Assembly: GCF_900116145.1 (NCBI RefSeq) | Contig: NZ_FPAB01000005.1 | Location: 124,001 to 188,000 of the forward strand | DNA: 64,000 bases | Source: Streptomyces harbinensis | GTDB taxonomy: Bacteria; Actinomycetota; Actinomycetes; Streptomycetales; Streptomycetaceae | Reading direction: 5' to 3' | Part shown: in pieces, positions 36,351 through 45,552 of the stretch | Layout of the letters: each line of letters starts with the position of its first letter | Numbering within the stretch: the stretch's first letter is position 1 | The notes under the pieces: model-generated | Told to the model about the DNA's origin: nothing | Database searches by the model: none | The model's input: only the letters and a program-made list of their open reading frames with translations | Translations under genes and position numbers: made by a program

Positions 36351-37106
36351 ATGAGCACCAGCCCCGAGTCCCGGCCGGCCGCCACGGACGCGCGCCGCGA
36401 GCAGCGCCTGGGGCCGGTGGTGCGCCGCCGCGAACAGGTGGTGCCCGGCACGGCCGACCAGCGGCTGCTGGACACCCGGGGCCCGTCCGACTGGGTGCAC
36501 GGCGACCCGTGGCGGGTGCTGCGCATCCAGTCCGAGTTCGTCGAGGGCTTCGGCGCCCTGGCCGAACTCGGCCCGGCCGTCAGCGTCTTCGGCTCCGCCC
36601 GGACGCCGCCCGGCTCGCCCGAGTACGAGGCCGGGGTGCGCATCGGGCGCGGGCTCGCCGAAGCCGGGTTCACGGTGATCACCGGCGGTGGGCCGGGCGC
36701 GATGGAGGCCGCCAACAAGGGCGCGGCCGAGGCCGGCGGGGTCTCGGTCGGCCTCGGGATCGAGCTGCCCTTCGAACAGGGGCTGAACGAGTACGTGAAC
36801 ATCGGCGTCAACTTCCGCTACTTCTTCGTCCGCAAGACGATGTTCGTGAAGTACGCCCAGGGCTTCCTGGTGCTGCCCGGCGGCATGGGCACCATGGACG
36901 AACTGTTCGAGGCGCTCACCCTCGTCCAGACCCGCAAGGTGACCCGGTTCCCGATCGTGCTGGTCGGCCGCGACTACTGGCAGGGGCTGGCCGACTGGCT
37001 GCGGCAGACCATGATCGCCGGTGGCAAGGCGTCCGAGAAGGACCTGGACCTCTTCCACATCACCGACGACGAGGACGAGGCGATCGCCCTGGTCACCAAG
37101 GCGTAG
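36351..37106 (+). CDS. LOG-family protein (TIGR00730, cytokinin riboside 5'-monophosphate phosphoribohydrolase-like)
   Basis: 251 residues from the ATG at 36351 (AAGGAG upstream). The Rossmann-like fold shows SVFGSARTPPGSPEYE, the nucleotide-binding TGGGPGAMEAANKGA and the signature LPGGMGTMDELFEA (PGGxGTxxE). Such enzymes hydrolyse nucleoside 5'-monophosphates to base and ribose phosphate; older databases call them lysine decarboxylases, which is wrong. The counterpart in M. tuberculosis is Rv1205, in the same position before folP2. Confidence 0.92.
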   Translation: MSTSPESRPAATDARREQRLGPVVRRREQVVPGTADQRLLDTRGPSDWVHGDPWRVLRIQSEFVEGFGALAELGPAVSVFGSARTPPGSPEYEAGVRIGRGLAEAGFTVITGGGPGAMEAANKGAAEAGGVSVGLGIELPFEQGLNEYVNIGVNFRYFFVRKTMFVKYAQGFLVLPGGMGTMDELFEALTLVQTRKVTRFPIVLVGRDYWQGLADWLRQTMIAGGKASEKDLDLFHITDDEDEAIALVTKA

Positions 37107-37238
37107 CGGCTGCGCGGGCGGCCCCGTCAGCCCCCGCCCCGGGCGTCCGGTCCGGCGGGGCAGGTGCGGTACGTCAGGGGGTGGCCGCCTTGGCCGCCCG
37201 GCCGCCGTCGTCCGGGCCGCCTGCCGCCCGGCCGTTGC

Positions 37239-38099
37239 TCAGGCCAGCCCGCGCCGGGCCACCGCCGGCGGCCGGTGCCCGGCGATCGAGGCCACCATGT
37301 CCAGAACCTGCCGCGTCTCCGCCACCTCGTGCACCCGGTAGACCCGCGCCCCCAGCCAGGCGGAGACCGCCGTGGTGGCCAGCGTGCCGATCAGCCGGTC
37401 CTTGACCGGACGGTCCAGCGTCTCGCCGACGAAGTCCTTGTTGGACAGCGACACCAGCACCGGCCAGCCGGTCGCCGTCATCTCCCCGAGCCGCCGGGTC
37501 GCCTCCAGCGAGTGCCGGGTGTTCTTCCCGAAGTCGTGCCCCGGATCGATCAGCACCCCGTCACGGCGCACCCCGAGCCGTACCGCCCGCTCCGCCAGGC
37601 CCACCGTGGTCCGCAGGATGTCGGCCACCACGTCCTCGTACACCACCCGGTGCGGCCGGGTGCGCGGCCGGGCGCCGCCCGCGTGCGTGCACACCAGGCC
37701 CACCCCGTGCCGGGCGGCCACCTCGGCCAGCTTCGGATCGACCCCGCCCCAGGCGTCGTTGAGCAGATCGGCGCCCTCCGCGCACACCGCCTCGCCCACC
37801 TCGTGCCGCCAGGTGTCCACGGAGATGACCACCTCCGGGTACCGGCGCCGCACCTCGGCGACGAACCCGGCCGTGCGCCGGATCTCCTCGCCCGCGTCCA
37901 CCTCCTGGCCCGGGCCCGCCTTCACCCCGCCGATGTCGATGATCGCCGCGCCCTCGGCCACCGCCCGCTCCACCCGCTCCAGCGCCGGGCCGTCGTCGAA
38001 CGTGGCGCCCTGGTCGTAGAAGGAGTCGGGCGTGCGGTTCACGATGGCCATGATCACCGGCTCACCGGCCGCGAACTCTCGCGTCCCCAGGCGCAGCAT
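37239..38099 (-). CDS. folP: FolP2-type dihydropteroate synthase homologue
   Basis: 286 residues from the ATG at 38099 (GGGAGGG upstream). A TIM-barrel pterin-binding fold with IMAIVNRTPDSFYDQG, LLNDAWGG and VLIDPGHDFGKNTRHSL. The canonical DHPS loop DIGGESTRPG reads DIGGVKAGPG, so the Ser-Thr-Arg that helps bind pABA and pyrophosphate is missing. The same replacement marks mycobacterial FolP2 (Rv1207), which is reported not to work as a normal DHPS. The reaction is therefore uncertain. Convergent with the LOG gene; the 132-bp gap is GC-rich without a clean terminator. Confidence 0.88.
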   Translation of the reverse strand: MLRLGTREFAAGEPVIMAIVNRTPDSFYDQGATFDDGPALERVERAVAEGAAIIDIGGVKAGPGQEVDAGEEIRRTAGFVAEVRRRYPEVVISVDTWRHEVGEAVCAEGADLLNDAWGGVDPKLAEVAARHGVGLVCTHAGGARPRTRPHRVVYEDVVADILRTTVGLAERAVRLGVRRDGVLIDPGHDFGKNTRHSLEATRRLGEMTATGWPVLVSLSNKDFVGETLDRPVKDRLIGTLATTAVSAWLGARVYRVHEVAETRQVLDMVASIAGHRPPAVARRGLA

Positions 38100-38227
38100 T
38101 GTCGGGTCATCCCTCCCATGTCCGGCGGTTCGGCACGGGTACGAACCTACCTGGCGCCACCCACGGGCGCGGCATGGCACGATCGGTCCCGCATCGGTAC
38201 GTATCCGAGGGAGAGGCGGTCGGCGCG

Positions 38228-38590
38228 GTGTTCTGGTTTCTGATGGCGGCCATGGTGGCGGTCGTCGCGGCGGTCGCGCTGGCGGTCCTGGGCAGCGGCG
38301 ACGGCTCCGGCGGTCCGGTGACGGGCGGGCTGCCCGAGGCCGAGCCGGACCGCGCGCACGACCCGCTCCCGGTGGACCGGCCGCTGACCGCCGCCGACGT
38401 GGTCGCGGTACGGCTGCCGCTGGCGGCGCGCGGCTACCGGATGGCGGAGACCGACGACGTGCTGGACCGGCTGGCGGCGGAGCTGGCCGAGCGGGACGCG
38501 CGGATCGCGGCGCTGGAGGCGGAGCTGGGCCGGGTGCCCGGGCCGCCGCCGCTGCCCGGGCCGCCGCCCCCGGCCGGGCCCGCGGTGTGA
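38228..38590 (+). CDS. DivIVA-domain small membrane protein
   Basis: 120 residues from a GTG at 38228. One N-terminal helix (FWFLMAAMVAVVAAVALAVLG), then a linker and a segment LTAADVVAVRLPLAARGYRMAETDDVLDRLAAEL, the motif of DivIVA/SepF-linked proteins, continuing as a short coiled coil and a Pro-rich tail. It probably sits at the membrane in the wall-synthesis machinery. Mycobacteria have a similar protein (Rv1209) near folP2. Divergent from folP. Confidence 0.82.
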   Translation: MFWFLMAAMVAVVAAVALAVLGSGDGSGGPVTGGLPEAEPDRAHDPLPVDRPLTAADVVAVRLPLAARGYRMAETDDVLDRLAAELAERDARIAALEAELGRVPGPPPLPGPPPPAGPAV

Positions 38591-38648
38591 CGCGCGCCGC
38601 CCGGCCCGCCGCGGAAGGCGGCCGGACGCGGACGGCGCGCCCGGCCCG

Positions 38649-39443
38649 TCAGTTCCCTCGGAAGCGGGGCCGCTCCTTGGCGACGAAGGCGGTCACGGCG
38701 GCCCGGTGGTCGGCCGACGCGCCGGCGCGCTGCTGCAACTCGGCCTCGTGCGCCAGCGACTCCGGCAGGGTGTGGGTGGCGCCGTAGGCCAGCGCGTCCT
38801 TGATCGCGGCATAGGCCAGGGTCGGGCCCTCGGCCAGCCGGCGGCCCAGTTCCTGGGCGGCGGAGGCAAGTTCGTCGTCCGGGACGACGCGCTGGGCGAT
38901 GCCGAGGCGCAGCGCCTCGGCGGCGTCCACGGAGCGCGGGAACAGCAGCAGATCGGCCGCCGTACCGGGGCCGACCACCCGGGGCAGGGTCCAGGAGAGA
39001 CCCGAATCCGCGCCGAGACCGACCTGCGCGAACGAGGTGTGGAACGACGCGCTCTCCGCGACGAGGCGGTAGTCGGCGGCCAGGGCGAAGCCGAATCCGG
39101 CACCGGCCGCCGCGCCGTTCACCGCGGCCAGGACCGGCTTGCGCATTTCCGTGATGGCTTCGGTGATGGGGTTGTAATGCTCGACGACGGTATTCATGGA
39201 AGGCGTGTCGGGGGTGGTGTTCCGGAGGATCCCGATGTGTTCCTTCAGGTCCTGCCCCACGCAGAATGCGCGCCCGCTGCCGGTGAGCAGAACGGCCCGT
39301 ACCGCGCTTTCCGTGGCGGCGGTGCGCAGGGCGTCGCGGAGCGCTTCCTTGGTGCGGACATCCAGGGCATTCATCGCCTCCGGGCGATTCAGCGTAATGG
39401 TCGCGAGACTCTCGGTGACGTGGTAGAGCACAGTGTCGGCCAT
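38649..39443 (-). CDS. Enoyl-CoA hydratase/isomerase family protein
   Basis: 264 residues from the ATG at 39443, which has no ribosome site but has a -10-like TATGCT 7 nt upstream. The crotonase fold is clear: ITLNRPEAMNALD, GSGRAFCVGQDLKE (oxyanion hole) and AAVNGAAAGAGFGFALAADYR. The GLGADSGLSWTLPRVVG segment has Asp and Ser where true hydratases have catalytic Glu residues, so an isomerase (for example PaaG-like) is as likely. It acts on acyl-CoA in fatty-acid or aromatic catabolism. Confidence 0.88.
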   Translation of the reverse strand: MADTVLYHVTESLATITLNRPEAMNALDVRTKEALRDALRTAATESAVRAVLLTGSGRAFCVGQDLKEHIGILRNTTPDTPSMNTVVEHYNPITEAITEMRKPVLAAVNGAAAGAGFGFALAADYRLVAESASFHTSFAQVGLGADSGLSWTLPRVVGPGTAADLLLFPRSVDAAEALRLGIAQRVVPDDELASAAQELGRRLAEGPTLAYAAIKDALAYGATHTLPESLAHEAELQQRAGASADHRAAVTAFVAKERPRFRGN

Positions 39444-39456
39444 GAGGGACAGCATA
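39444..39456 (-). promoter_or_regulatory. -10 box and leaderless start of the enoyl-CoA hydratase gene
   Basis: TATGCT (39451-39456, minus strand) followed by 7 nt and the ATG at 39443; no Shine-Dalgarno sequence. No clear -35 box. Confidence 0.5.
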
Positions 39457-39644
39457 GGGAGGCGATCCCCCACCGGGACTGGTGAATTGGGGGGATATGG
39501 GAGCATGCGTTGCCGAAGGGAGATCCCCCGCTGTTGGTCAGAGGGTCACTCGATGCGGGATAATGGCCGAGAAGCAATGTGTTCGATGCCGGTGACGCTC
39601 GGGTTGTCGGCTGCGATGTAGCGGTTTCAGGAAGGGGAACGAGC

Positions 39645-39812
39645 ATGGCGGCCATGAAGCCGCGGACGGGCGATGGCCCGCTCGAGGTGACCAAGGAGGG
39701 GCGGGGCATCATCATGCGCGTCCCGCTCGAAGGCGGCGGCCGGCTCGTTGTCGAGCTGACCCCGGACGAAGCGGTCGCTCTCGATGAGGAGCTGAAGAAG
39801 GTGACCGGCTGA
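39645..39812 (+). CDS. DUF3117 family protein
   Basis: 55 residues (MAAMKPRTGDGPLEVTKEGR at the start, then VVELTPDEAVALDEELKKV). Highly conserved in actinobacteria (Rv1211 counterpart); function unknown. Ribosome site GGAAGGGG. Followed by a very strong terminator, so it is a single-gene, probably abundant transcript. Confidence 0.93.
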   Translation: MAAMKPRTGDGPLEVTKEGRGIIMRVPLEGGGRLVVELTPDEAVALDEELKKVTG

Positions 39813-39841
39813 GCCGGCGAGCACCAGTGCTGTGAACCCTT

Positions 39842-39878
39842 GGCGCTGCCCCGGTCCGTCCAGGACCGGGGCAGCGCC
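39842..39878 (+). terminator. Strong terminator after the DUF3117 gene
   Basis: A perfect 16-bp stem GGCGCTGCCCCGGTCC / GGACCGGGGCAGCGCC with a 5-nt loop, 29 bp after the stop. Confidence 0.88.
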
Positions 39879-40001
39879 GTTCCGGCGTGCGGGGGCCGTT
39901 CCGGCGGCGCGGGCGTACGGGGCCGGCGGGGGACTGCGGCCGGCGCGGGCCGGACGGGGCCCGGGATGGGCCGGACGGGGCCCGGCCCGCCGCGGGCCGG
40001 G

Positions 40002-40652
40002 TCAGCGGCGGGCGGCGCACAGCAGGCCGTCACCGGCCGGCAGCAGCGCCGGCATGAGCGCGTCGCTCTCGCGCACCGCGCGCAGCAGCTCGCGGAGCTT
40101 GAGCACCTCGGTCGGCTGCGGCCCGGAGTCGACGGTGCGCCCGCCCGCGAAGACCCCGGCGAACACCACCAGCCCGCCGGGACGCAGCAGCCGCAACGAT
40201 TCTGCCAGGTAGGCGAGGTATTCGAGCCGGTCGGCGTCGCAGAACACCAGGTCGTAGCCGCCGTCGGTGAGCCGCGGCAGCACGTCCAGGGCGTGGCCCG
40301 GGATGAAACGCGCCCGGTTGGCGGCGAAGCCGGCGGCGCGGAAGGCCTGGCGGGCGAACTGGAGGCGCTCCGGCTCGATGTCCACGGTGGTCAGCACACC
40401 GTCGGGCCGCATCCCCTGGAGCAGGTGGATGCCGGAGACGCCGGTGCCGGTGCCGATCTCCACGACCGCCCGCGCCCCGCAGGCGGCGGTCAGCAGCCGC
40501 AGGGTGTCACCCGCGCCCGGGGAGACGGGCCGGACCCCGCCCTCGACCGACCGGTCCCGCGCCCAGCGCAGAGCGGCCCCCTCGGGGCTCTCGGCGTCCG
40601 GAGACCCGTACGCCTCAGCGAACGCCCAGCTCGTCAGCCGGTTGCCGGTAAT
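40002..40652 (-). CDS. SAM-dependent O-methyltransferase (family 3), probable ATT start codon
   Basis: 216 residues if translation starts at the ATT at 40652. Methyltransferase-3 fold with [19 protein letters not shown] (SAM), [15 protein letters not shown] and [16 protein letters not shown]. The start is unusual: the -10-like TACAGT at 40687-40692 lies downstream of the only ATG (40778), and between it and the conserved GNRLTSWAF there is no in-frame ATG, GTG or TTG. CAGGAG lies 6 nt before the ATT. Mycobacterial Rv1220c (about 215 residues) is the counterpart, next to sigE. Substrate unknown. Confidence 0.85.
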   Translation of the reverse strand: MTGNRLTSWAFAEAYGSPDAESPEGAALRWARDRSVEGGVRPVSPGAGDTLRLLTAACGARAVVEIGTGTGVSGIHLLQGMRPDGVLTTVDIEPERLQFARQAFRAAGFAANRARFIPGHALDVLPRLTDGGYDLVFCDADRLEYLAYLAESLRLLRPGGLVVFAGVFAGGRTVDSGPQPTEVLKLRELLRAVRESDALMPALLPAGDGLLCAARR

Positions 40653-40686
40653 GGCCTTCTCCTGTCCCCGTCTTTCGCGCGCTTTG

Positions 40687-40692
40687 ACTGTA
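40687..40692 (-). promoter_or_regulatory. -10 box of the O-methyltransferase gene
   Basis: TACAGT on the minus strand; transcription should start near 40680, about 28 nt before the ATT. No clear -35 box. It lies within the divergent promoter region shared with sigE. Confidence 0.45.
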
Positions 40693-40812
40693 GCGACTCC
40701 GGGCGGGAACCGGATCGGCGGTCCGGACGTTCGATCTCTTGCCGGGGTTCGGCGGACGTGCGGCCGAAAGCCGGTCATAAATGCTTATCCGGAGTTAACG
40801 GGCGAGGTGGCT

Positions 40813-41592
40813 ATGGTAGGCACTCCACTGGACACCACCAGAGCCGACAGGGGAGGTGCGGCCACGTCTGAGGGCAGGGGAGTGTTCCAACGCTTCCGGC
40901 GCTCTTCCGGCGGGCCGAATTCTGTGACTGACATCGTTGACGGAGCCCACACCGACACCGGATCCGCTGACGGCGCCCCCGCCGCCACCGCGACCTTCAG
41001 TGCGGGGCCCGACGGCCAGGCCTGGGCACCGCCCAGCTGGGACGAGATCGTCAGCACCCACAGCGCCCGTGTCTACCGGCTCGCCTACCGGCTCACCGGC
41101 AACCAGCACGACGCGGAGGACCTCACCCAGGAGGTCTTCGTACGGGTCTTCCGCTCCCTCTCCACGTACACCCCGGGGACGTTCGAGGGCTGGCTGCACC
41201 GGATCACCACCAACCTCTTCCTGGACATGGTCCGCCGCAAGCAGCGCATCCGCTTCGACGCGCTCGGCGACGACGCGGCCGACCGGCTGCCCAGCCGCGA
41301 GCCCACCCCGCAGCAGCACTTCCACGACACCCACTTCGACGCGGACGTCCAGCAGGCGCTGGACACCCTCGCGCCGGACTTCCGGGCGGCGGTCGTGCTC
41401 TGCGACATCGAGGGGCTGAGCTACGAGGAGATCGCCATCACCCTGGGCGTCAAGCTCGGCACGGTGCGCAGCCGCATCCACCGGGGCCGCTCCCATCTGC
41501 GCAAGGCGCTCAAGCACCGCTCGCCGCGCGGCCGGGCCGTGCCCGCCGCCGAGCCCGAACCCGCGCTGCTCGCCGGAGGTGGAGCGGAGTGA
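40813..41592 (+). CDS. sigE: ECF sigma factor, SigE type
   Basis: 259 residues from the ATG at 40813. An unstructured ~75-residue N-terminus precedes sigma region 2 ([28 protein letters not shown], then [19 protein letters not shown]) and region 4 ([44 protein letters not shown]). It is the counterpart of mycobacterial SigE (Rv1221), not of the S. coelicolor sigE named for lysozyme response. Coupled by 4 bp (GTGA) to its anti-sigma gene and followed by an HtrA protease: an envelope-stress cassette. Confidence 0.93.
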   Translation: MVGTPLDTTRADRGGAATSEGRGVFQRFRRSSGGPNSVTDIVDGAHTDTGSADGAPAATATFSAGPDGQAWAPPSWDEIVSTHSARVYRLAYRLTGNQHDAEDLTQEVFVRVFRSLSTYTPGTFEGWLHRITTNLFLDMVRRKQRIRFDALGDDAADRLPSREPTPQQHFHDTHFDADVQQALDTLAPDFRAAVVLCDIEGLSYEEIAITLGVKLGTVRSRIHRGRSHLRKALKHRSPRGRAVPAAEPEPALLAGGGAE

Positions 41593-42425
41593 GTGTCGCC
41601 CCGGAACAGGGTGCGGGCCAGGCCGATCGGCACCTCGGGGAGAGCCTGGCGGCCCTGATCGACGGTGAACTGTCCCACGACAGCCGGGACCGGGTGCTGG
41701 CGCACCTGGCCACCTGCGCCGACTGCAAGGCGGAGGCGGACGCGCAGCGGCGGCTGAAGAGCGTGTTCGCGGAGAGCCCGCTGCCCACCCTCTCCTCGGG
41801 GCTGCTCGCGCGGCTCCAGGACCTGCCCGCGGCGGGCGGCGCTCCGCCCGGGCCACCGAGCGCGCCGACAGCGCCGCGGCCCGGGCCCTTCGGCCTGGGC
41901 CGCGGCTCCGCGCTGCCCGGCGGCGCCGAGCGCGAGTCCCTGCTGAGCAGGTCGGGGCTCGGCCCCGACCGCGGCTTCCGGATACACCGGATACAGGAGC
42001 CGGCCCGGCCGTCCCGGGAGAGCCGTCCTGGCCACCGCTTCGCCTTCGCGGCGGCCGGCGCGGTCTCCGTCGCGGCCTTCGCCATCGCGGGCGCGGTCAG
42101 CACCGCCGGCCTCGGCACCCCGCCCACGGCCGGTTCCCCCGGCCCGGCCAACCCGGCCGCGGCCGGCAGCACCGCCGCCTCCATGGCCGGCAACCGCACG
42201 ACGGGCCGCGTCGAGGAAACGGCGACCGACCCGGCGGCGGAGACCCCCGGCCTCCGGCCGGTGGGCGCCATGGGCCAGGGCTTTTCGGGTGCGCTGGGCC
42301 CGGTGGCGCTGAGCGGCCAGCAGTACCCGCTGCCCCTGTGGAACACCGAACCGATCATCTGGCCCCTCACCGCCTCCCCAGGACCTTCACCGACCACGGC
42401 CCTCGGAGCAGTGAGCCCGCGCTGA
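41589..42425 (+). CDS. rseA: Membrane zinc-finger anti-sigma factor (RseA-like)
   Basis: 278 residues. The cytoplasmic ZAS domain has H39-x3-C43-x2-C46 (HLATCADC). A Pro/Gly-rich linker leads to a single membrane helix near residues 150-172 ([18 protein letters not shown]), with a disordered extracellular tail. It should bind and silence the SigE-type factor until proteolysis or redox change releases it. GTG start overlaps the sigma stop. Confidence 0.92.
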   Translation: MSVAPEQGAGQADRHLGESLAALIDGELSHDSRDRVLAHLATCADCKAEADAQRRLKSVFAESPLPTLSSGLLARLQDLPAAGGAPPGPPSAPTAPRPGPFGLGRGSALPGGAERESLLSRSGLGPDRGFRIHRIQEPARPSRESRPGHRFAFAAAGAVSVAAFAIAGAVSTAGLGTPPTAGSPGPANPAAAGSTAASMAGNRTTGRVEETATDPAAETPGLRPVGAMGQGFSGALGPVALSGQQYPLPLWNTEPIIWPLTASPGPSPTTALGAVSPR

Positions 42426-42492
42426 ATCCGCCGGGCGGACCTGGTTGAATCCAATGCCGGAAGACGCCCGTGCGGACACGATGGGGACTGCG

Positions 42493-44940
42493 ATGAACAC
42501 AGGGCAGGGCAGCACGTCGTGGGGCCCGGAAGAAGACGAACCGGGCCAGGACCCCTACGGCACCCCGCCCTACGGCCAGCCGGGCCCCTGGGCCCCGGCC
42601 CCGCCGGTCCAGCACCCCACGCACACCCCACCCACCGGCACGGCGACGCCTACGGCGGGTCCGGGGACGGGCCAGGGCGCGGGACCGGTCCCGTCTGCGG
42701 GTGGGACGTACGCGGCGGGGGCGGCGAGCGGTCAGACGCCTGCGGGTGGGACGTACACGCCGGGGGCGGGAGCGCCGGTGGGGCCGGTGACGGCCGGGCA
42801 GCCGCCCGCAGCGGGTCCCCCCGTACCGGCGGTGCCGGAAGCCCCGGCCCGGCGGCCGGCGACCGATACGCCAGGACACGGCATCGGTACCTCACACATG
42901 TCGGCGCCGACGCCTGCGGCCGGCGCGGACGGCCGGCTTCCCTCCGGCGGGACACCTGGCCACGGCTCCGACGCTGCTGCGGCAGCGGGTCCGGCGAGTC
43001 CGGAAGCGCCCACCGGCGCGCACCTCCCTCCGGGTGGCCCGCAGTCGTCTGCGGTGAGCCCGGCGACGGGGCGGGGCGCGGGTCCGCTCCCGGCTGCCAC
43101 GGATGGTGGCTCTCCCGACGAGCGGTCGGCGAGAGCCGGAAGCACTGACGACCGAGGCGATGGCACGACATCCGGCGCCGGGTCCGGGGCGCCGATCGAT
43201 CTCGCGAAGCCGGGAACGGCGGCGGACGCGGCCTCCCGCCGCTCCGCCGACAGGGGCACTTCAGGGGGCGGGACGGCCGGGCGTACGTCGCCCGGTGACC
43301 CGGGCGCTCCCGGGACCGATCGGACCACACCCACACCCACACCCACACCCACACCCACACCCACACCAGAAGCGGGTGCGGCCTCCGGCCCCGGTGAGGC
43401 TGCCGGTGCCGGTGCTGCCGGCCGTCCGGAGTCGGACGGCTCGGCGGGTGCGGCACTCGGCCGTTCCGCCGGTAGTGCGACACCGGCGGCCGGGACGGCC
43501 GGGCCGTCGTCGTCTGCGGGTGCGCCGACGCCCGCCGGGGGGACCGCGGCCGGGTCGGTGCCGGACGGGCAGCGGCAGGGTGAGGTCCCCGCGCAGCCCG
43601 GCGTGGCCCGCCCCGCCGCCGGTGGGGGGCCGACGCCTCCGCCGCCCGCGCATGCGCCGGGGGCCGGACATCCCGGCGTGCCCGGGAACCCGCCGCCGGG
43701 TGGGACGCCCGCCGTGGGTACTCCGCCGGCCGGGCCGCCGGGGGACGGGCTGCGCAGGTACGACCCGTGGGGCGCCGTGGTGCCGCCCCTCGACGAGCCG
43801 GCCCCCGCGACGGACGGGGCCGGGCGGCCCCGGCGCGGCGTGCTCATCGCCGGTGCCGTCGCCATCGCGCTCGCCGCCGGGCTCATCGGCGGCGGGGTCG
43901 GGGTGTATCTGGAGCGCGAGGGACAGTTCAGCGAGGTGCGGCTGCCGCAGGCGGCCGGTTCCGAGCGGGCGGCGGCCGAGCCCGGCAGCATCGCCGGGAT
44001 CGCCGAGGCCGCTCTCCCGGGCGTGGTCACCCTGCACGTCCGGGGCGGCGGCTCGGCCGGGACCGGGACCGGGTTCGTCATCGACGACCGGGGCCACATC
44101 CTCACCAACGCCCATGTCGTCCGCCCTGCGGTCGGCACCAGCGGCTCGATACAGGTCACCTTCAACAGCGGTGACACCGCCAGTGCCGAGATCGTGGGCC
44201 AGGACGCCGGCTACGACCTGGCCGTCGTCAAGGTCACCGGCGTCTCCGGGCTCACCCCGCTGCCGCTCGGCGATTCCGACAGCGTCCGGGTCGGCGACCC
44301 CGTCGTCGCGATCGGCGCGCCTTTCGACCTGGCGGGCACCGTCACCTCCGGCATCATCAGCGCCGTCAACCGGCCGATCACCGCCGGCGGTGAGGAGTCG
44401 GACGGCTCGGACATCTCCTATGTGAACGCCCTCCAGACCGACGCCCCCATCAACCCCGGCAACTCCGGCGGCCCGCTGGTGGATCTCGACGGCCGGGTGA
44501 TCGGCATCAACAGCGCCATCAGGGCGCCCGAGTCCGGCGGGGCCGAGGGAGGCCAGGCGGGCAGCGTCGGGCTCGGGTTCGCCATACCGATCAACCAGGG
44601 CAAGGACATCGCCGAGCAGCTCATCAACACCGGACGCGCCACCCATCCCGTCATCGGGGTGACGCTCGACCTCAGCTACCGGGGCACCGGCGCCCGCATC
44701 GGCACCGCGGCCGGCAACGACAGCGGCACCGCCGTCGAACCGGGCGGCCCCGGGGATCTCGCCGGGCTGCGCGAGGGCGACGTCATCACCGCCGTCAACG
44801 GCGAGCGGGTCCGCAGTGGCGACGAACTGATCGTCAGGATCCGCAGCCACCGCCCCGGCGACGCGCTGGTGCTCTCCGTGCAGCGCGACGGCGAGGATCT
44901 GGAGGTCCCGGTCACTCTGGGTGAGGCATCGGGGGGCTGA
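42493..44940 (+). CDS. HtrA/DegP-like membrane serine protease with PDZ domain
   Basis: 815 residues from the ATG at 42493 (GGGGA five bases upstream); 42454 is an alternative start. The first ~445 residues are cytoplasmic and disordered, including a Thr-Pro run (278-292). One membrane helix (450-473) follows, then a trypsin-like domain with His541 (TNAHVV), Asp575 (GYDLAVV) and Ser658 (NPGNSGGPL), then a C-terminal PDZ domain (LREGDVITAVNGERV). It degrades misfolded extracytoplasmic proteins; next to sigE and anti-sigma, as in mycobacteria (Rv1223). Confidence 0.92.
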   Translation: MNTGQGSTSWGPEEDEPGQDPYGTPPYGQPGPWAPAPPVQHPTHTPPTGTATPTAGPGTGQGAGPVPSAGGTYAAGAASGQTPAGGTYTPGAGAPVGPVTAGQPPAAGPPVPAVPEAPARRPATDTPGHGIGTSHMSAPTPAAGADGRLPSGGTPGHGSDAAAAAGPASPEAPTGAHLPPGGPQSSAVSPATGRGAGPLPAATDGGSPDERSARAGSTDDRGDGTTSGAGSGAPIDLAKPGTAADAASRRSADRGTSGGGTAGRTSPGDPGAPGTDRTTPTPTPTPTPTPTPEAGAASGPGEAAGAGAAGRPESDGSAGAALGRSAGSATPAAGTAGPSSSAGAPTPAGGTAAGSVPDGQRQGEVPAQPGVARPAAGGGPTPPPPAHAPGAGHPGVPGNPPPGGTPAVGTPPAGPPGDGLRRYDPWGAVVPPLDEPAPATDGAGRPRRGVLIAGAVAIALAAGLIGGGVGVYLEREGQFSEVRLPQAAGSERAAAEPGSIAGIAEAALPGVVTLHVRGGGSAGTGTGFVIDDRGHILTNAHVVRPAVGTSGSIQVTFNSGDTASAEIVGQDAGYDLAVVKVTGVSGLTPLPLGDSDSVRVGDPVVAIGAPFDLAGTVTSGIISAVNRPITAGGEESDGSDISYVNALQTDAPINPGNSGGPLVDLDGRVIGINSAIRAPESGGAEGGQAGSVGLGFAIPINQGKDIAEQLINTGRATHPVIGVTLDLSYRGTGARIGTAAGNDSGTAVEPGGPGDLAGLREGDVITAVNGERVRSGDELIVRIRSHRPGDALVLSVQRDGEDLEVPVTLGEASGG
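43325..43366 (+). repeat. Seven tandem copies of CCACAC within the protease gene
   Basis: A perfect 6-bp microsatellite coding for alternating Thr-Pro in the disordered region. The unit is a multiple of three, so copy-number changes would lengthen or shorten the linker without a frameshift. Confidence 0.9.
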
Positions 44941-45045
44941 GTGTGATCTGGCCCGCTGTTTACCGTCCGATGGCGCCCCGCGCCTCCCGCCCCGGCCGCG
45001 CGGCCGGTACCGTGGCTTCGTCCAGACGCGTGAGGGAGCGGCCAG

Positions 45046-45552
45046 GTGTTCTTTGATATCGGGTCACTGGAATTCCTGGTGATCATCGTGCTGGCGATTC
45101 TGGTCTTCGGGCCGGAGAAGCTGCCGAAGATGATCCAGGACGCCGCCCGGATGATCCGCAAGCTCCGGGATTTCTCCGACAGCGCCAAGAACGACATCCG
45201 CTCCGAGCTGGGCCCCGAATTCAAGGATTTCGAGTTCGAGGACCTCAACCCCAAGCGGTTCGCGCAGAAGCACCTGCTCGACAAGAACGATTCCTACGGC
45301 CTGCGGGAACTGCGGGACAACCTGGACGTCCGCAAGGAACTGAGCGAGCTGGATGTCCGCAAGGAACTGACCGAGGTCACCGACTCCGTGAACGGCCGGC
45401 CCCCCCGCCGTCCCGCCCCGGGCAAGGTGGAACTGGCCAAGACCGGCGGCACCCCGGTGGACCTCGGCAAGCCCGGCGACCCGGCGCGCACCACCCCGGC
45501 GGGCGCCGCGGGGGACGACGCGCCCCCGCCGTTCGACGCCGACGCCACCTGA
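45046..45552 (+). CDS. tatB: Sec-independent protein translocase subunit TatB
   Basis: 168 residues from a GTG at 45046 (GAGGGAG upstream; TACCGT at 45008-45013 could be the -10). The membrane helix is FFDIGSLEFLVIIVLAILVFGPEKLP, with the conserved Glu and FGPEKLP hinge, followed by an amphipathic helix and a long acidic/Pro tail. With TatC and TatA it exports folded twin-arginine proteins such as the nucleotidase at 51881. Same position as Rv1224. Confidence 0.93.
   Translation: MFFDIGSLEFLVIIVLAILVFGPEKLPKMIQDAARMIRKLRDFSDSAKNDIRSELGPEFKDFEFEDLNPKRFAQKHLLDKNDSYGLRELRDNLDVRKELSELDVRKELTEVTDSVNGRPPRRPAPGKVELAKTGGTPVDLGKPGDPARTTPAGAAGDDAPPPFDADAT

Noticed and set aside
40653..40778. O-methyltransferase starting at the ATG at 40778
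   Set aside because: It would place the start upstream of the probable -10 box, and the extra 42 residues look like non-coding translation. It remains possible if transcription starts further upstream.
43325..43366. Short regular repeats as a possible CRISPR array
   Set aside because: The unit is 6 bp with no spacers and lies in frame inside the protease gene; it is a coding microsatellite.
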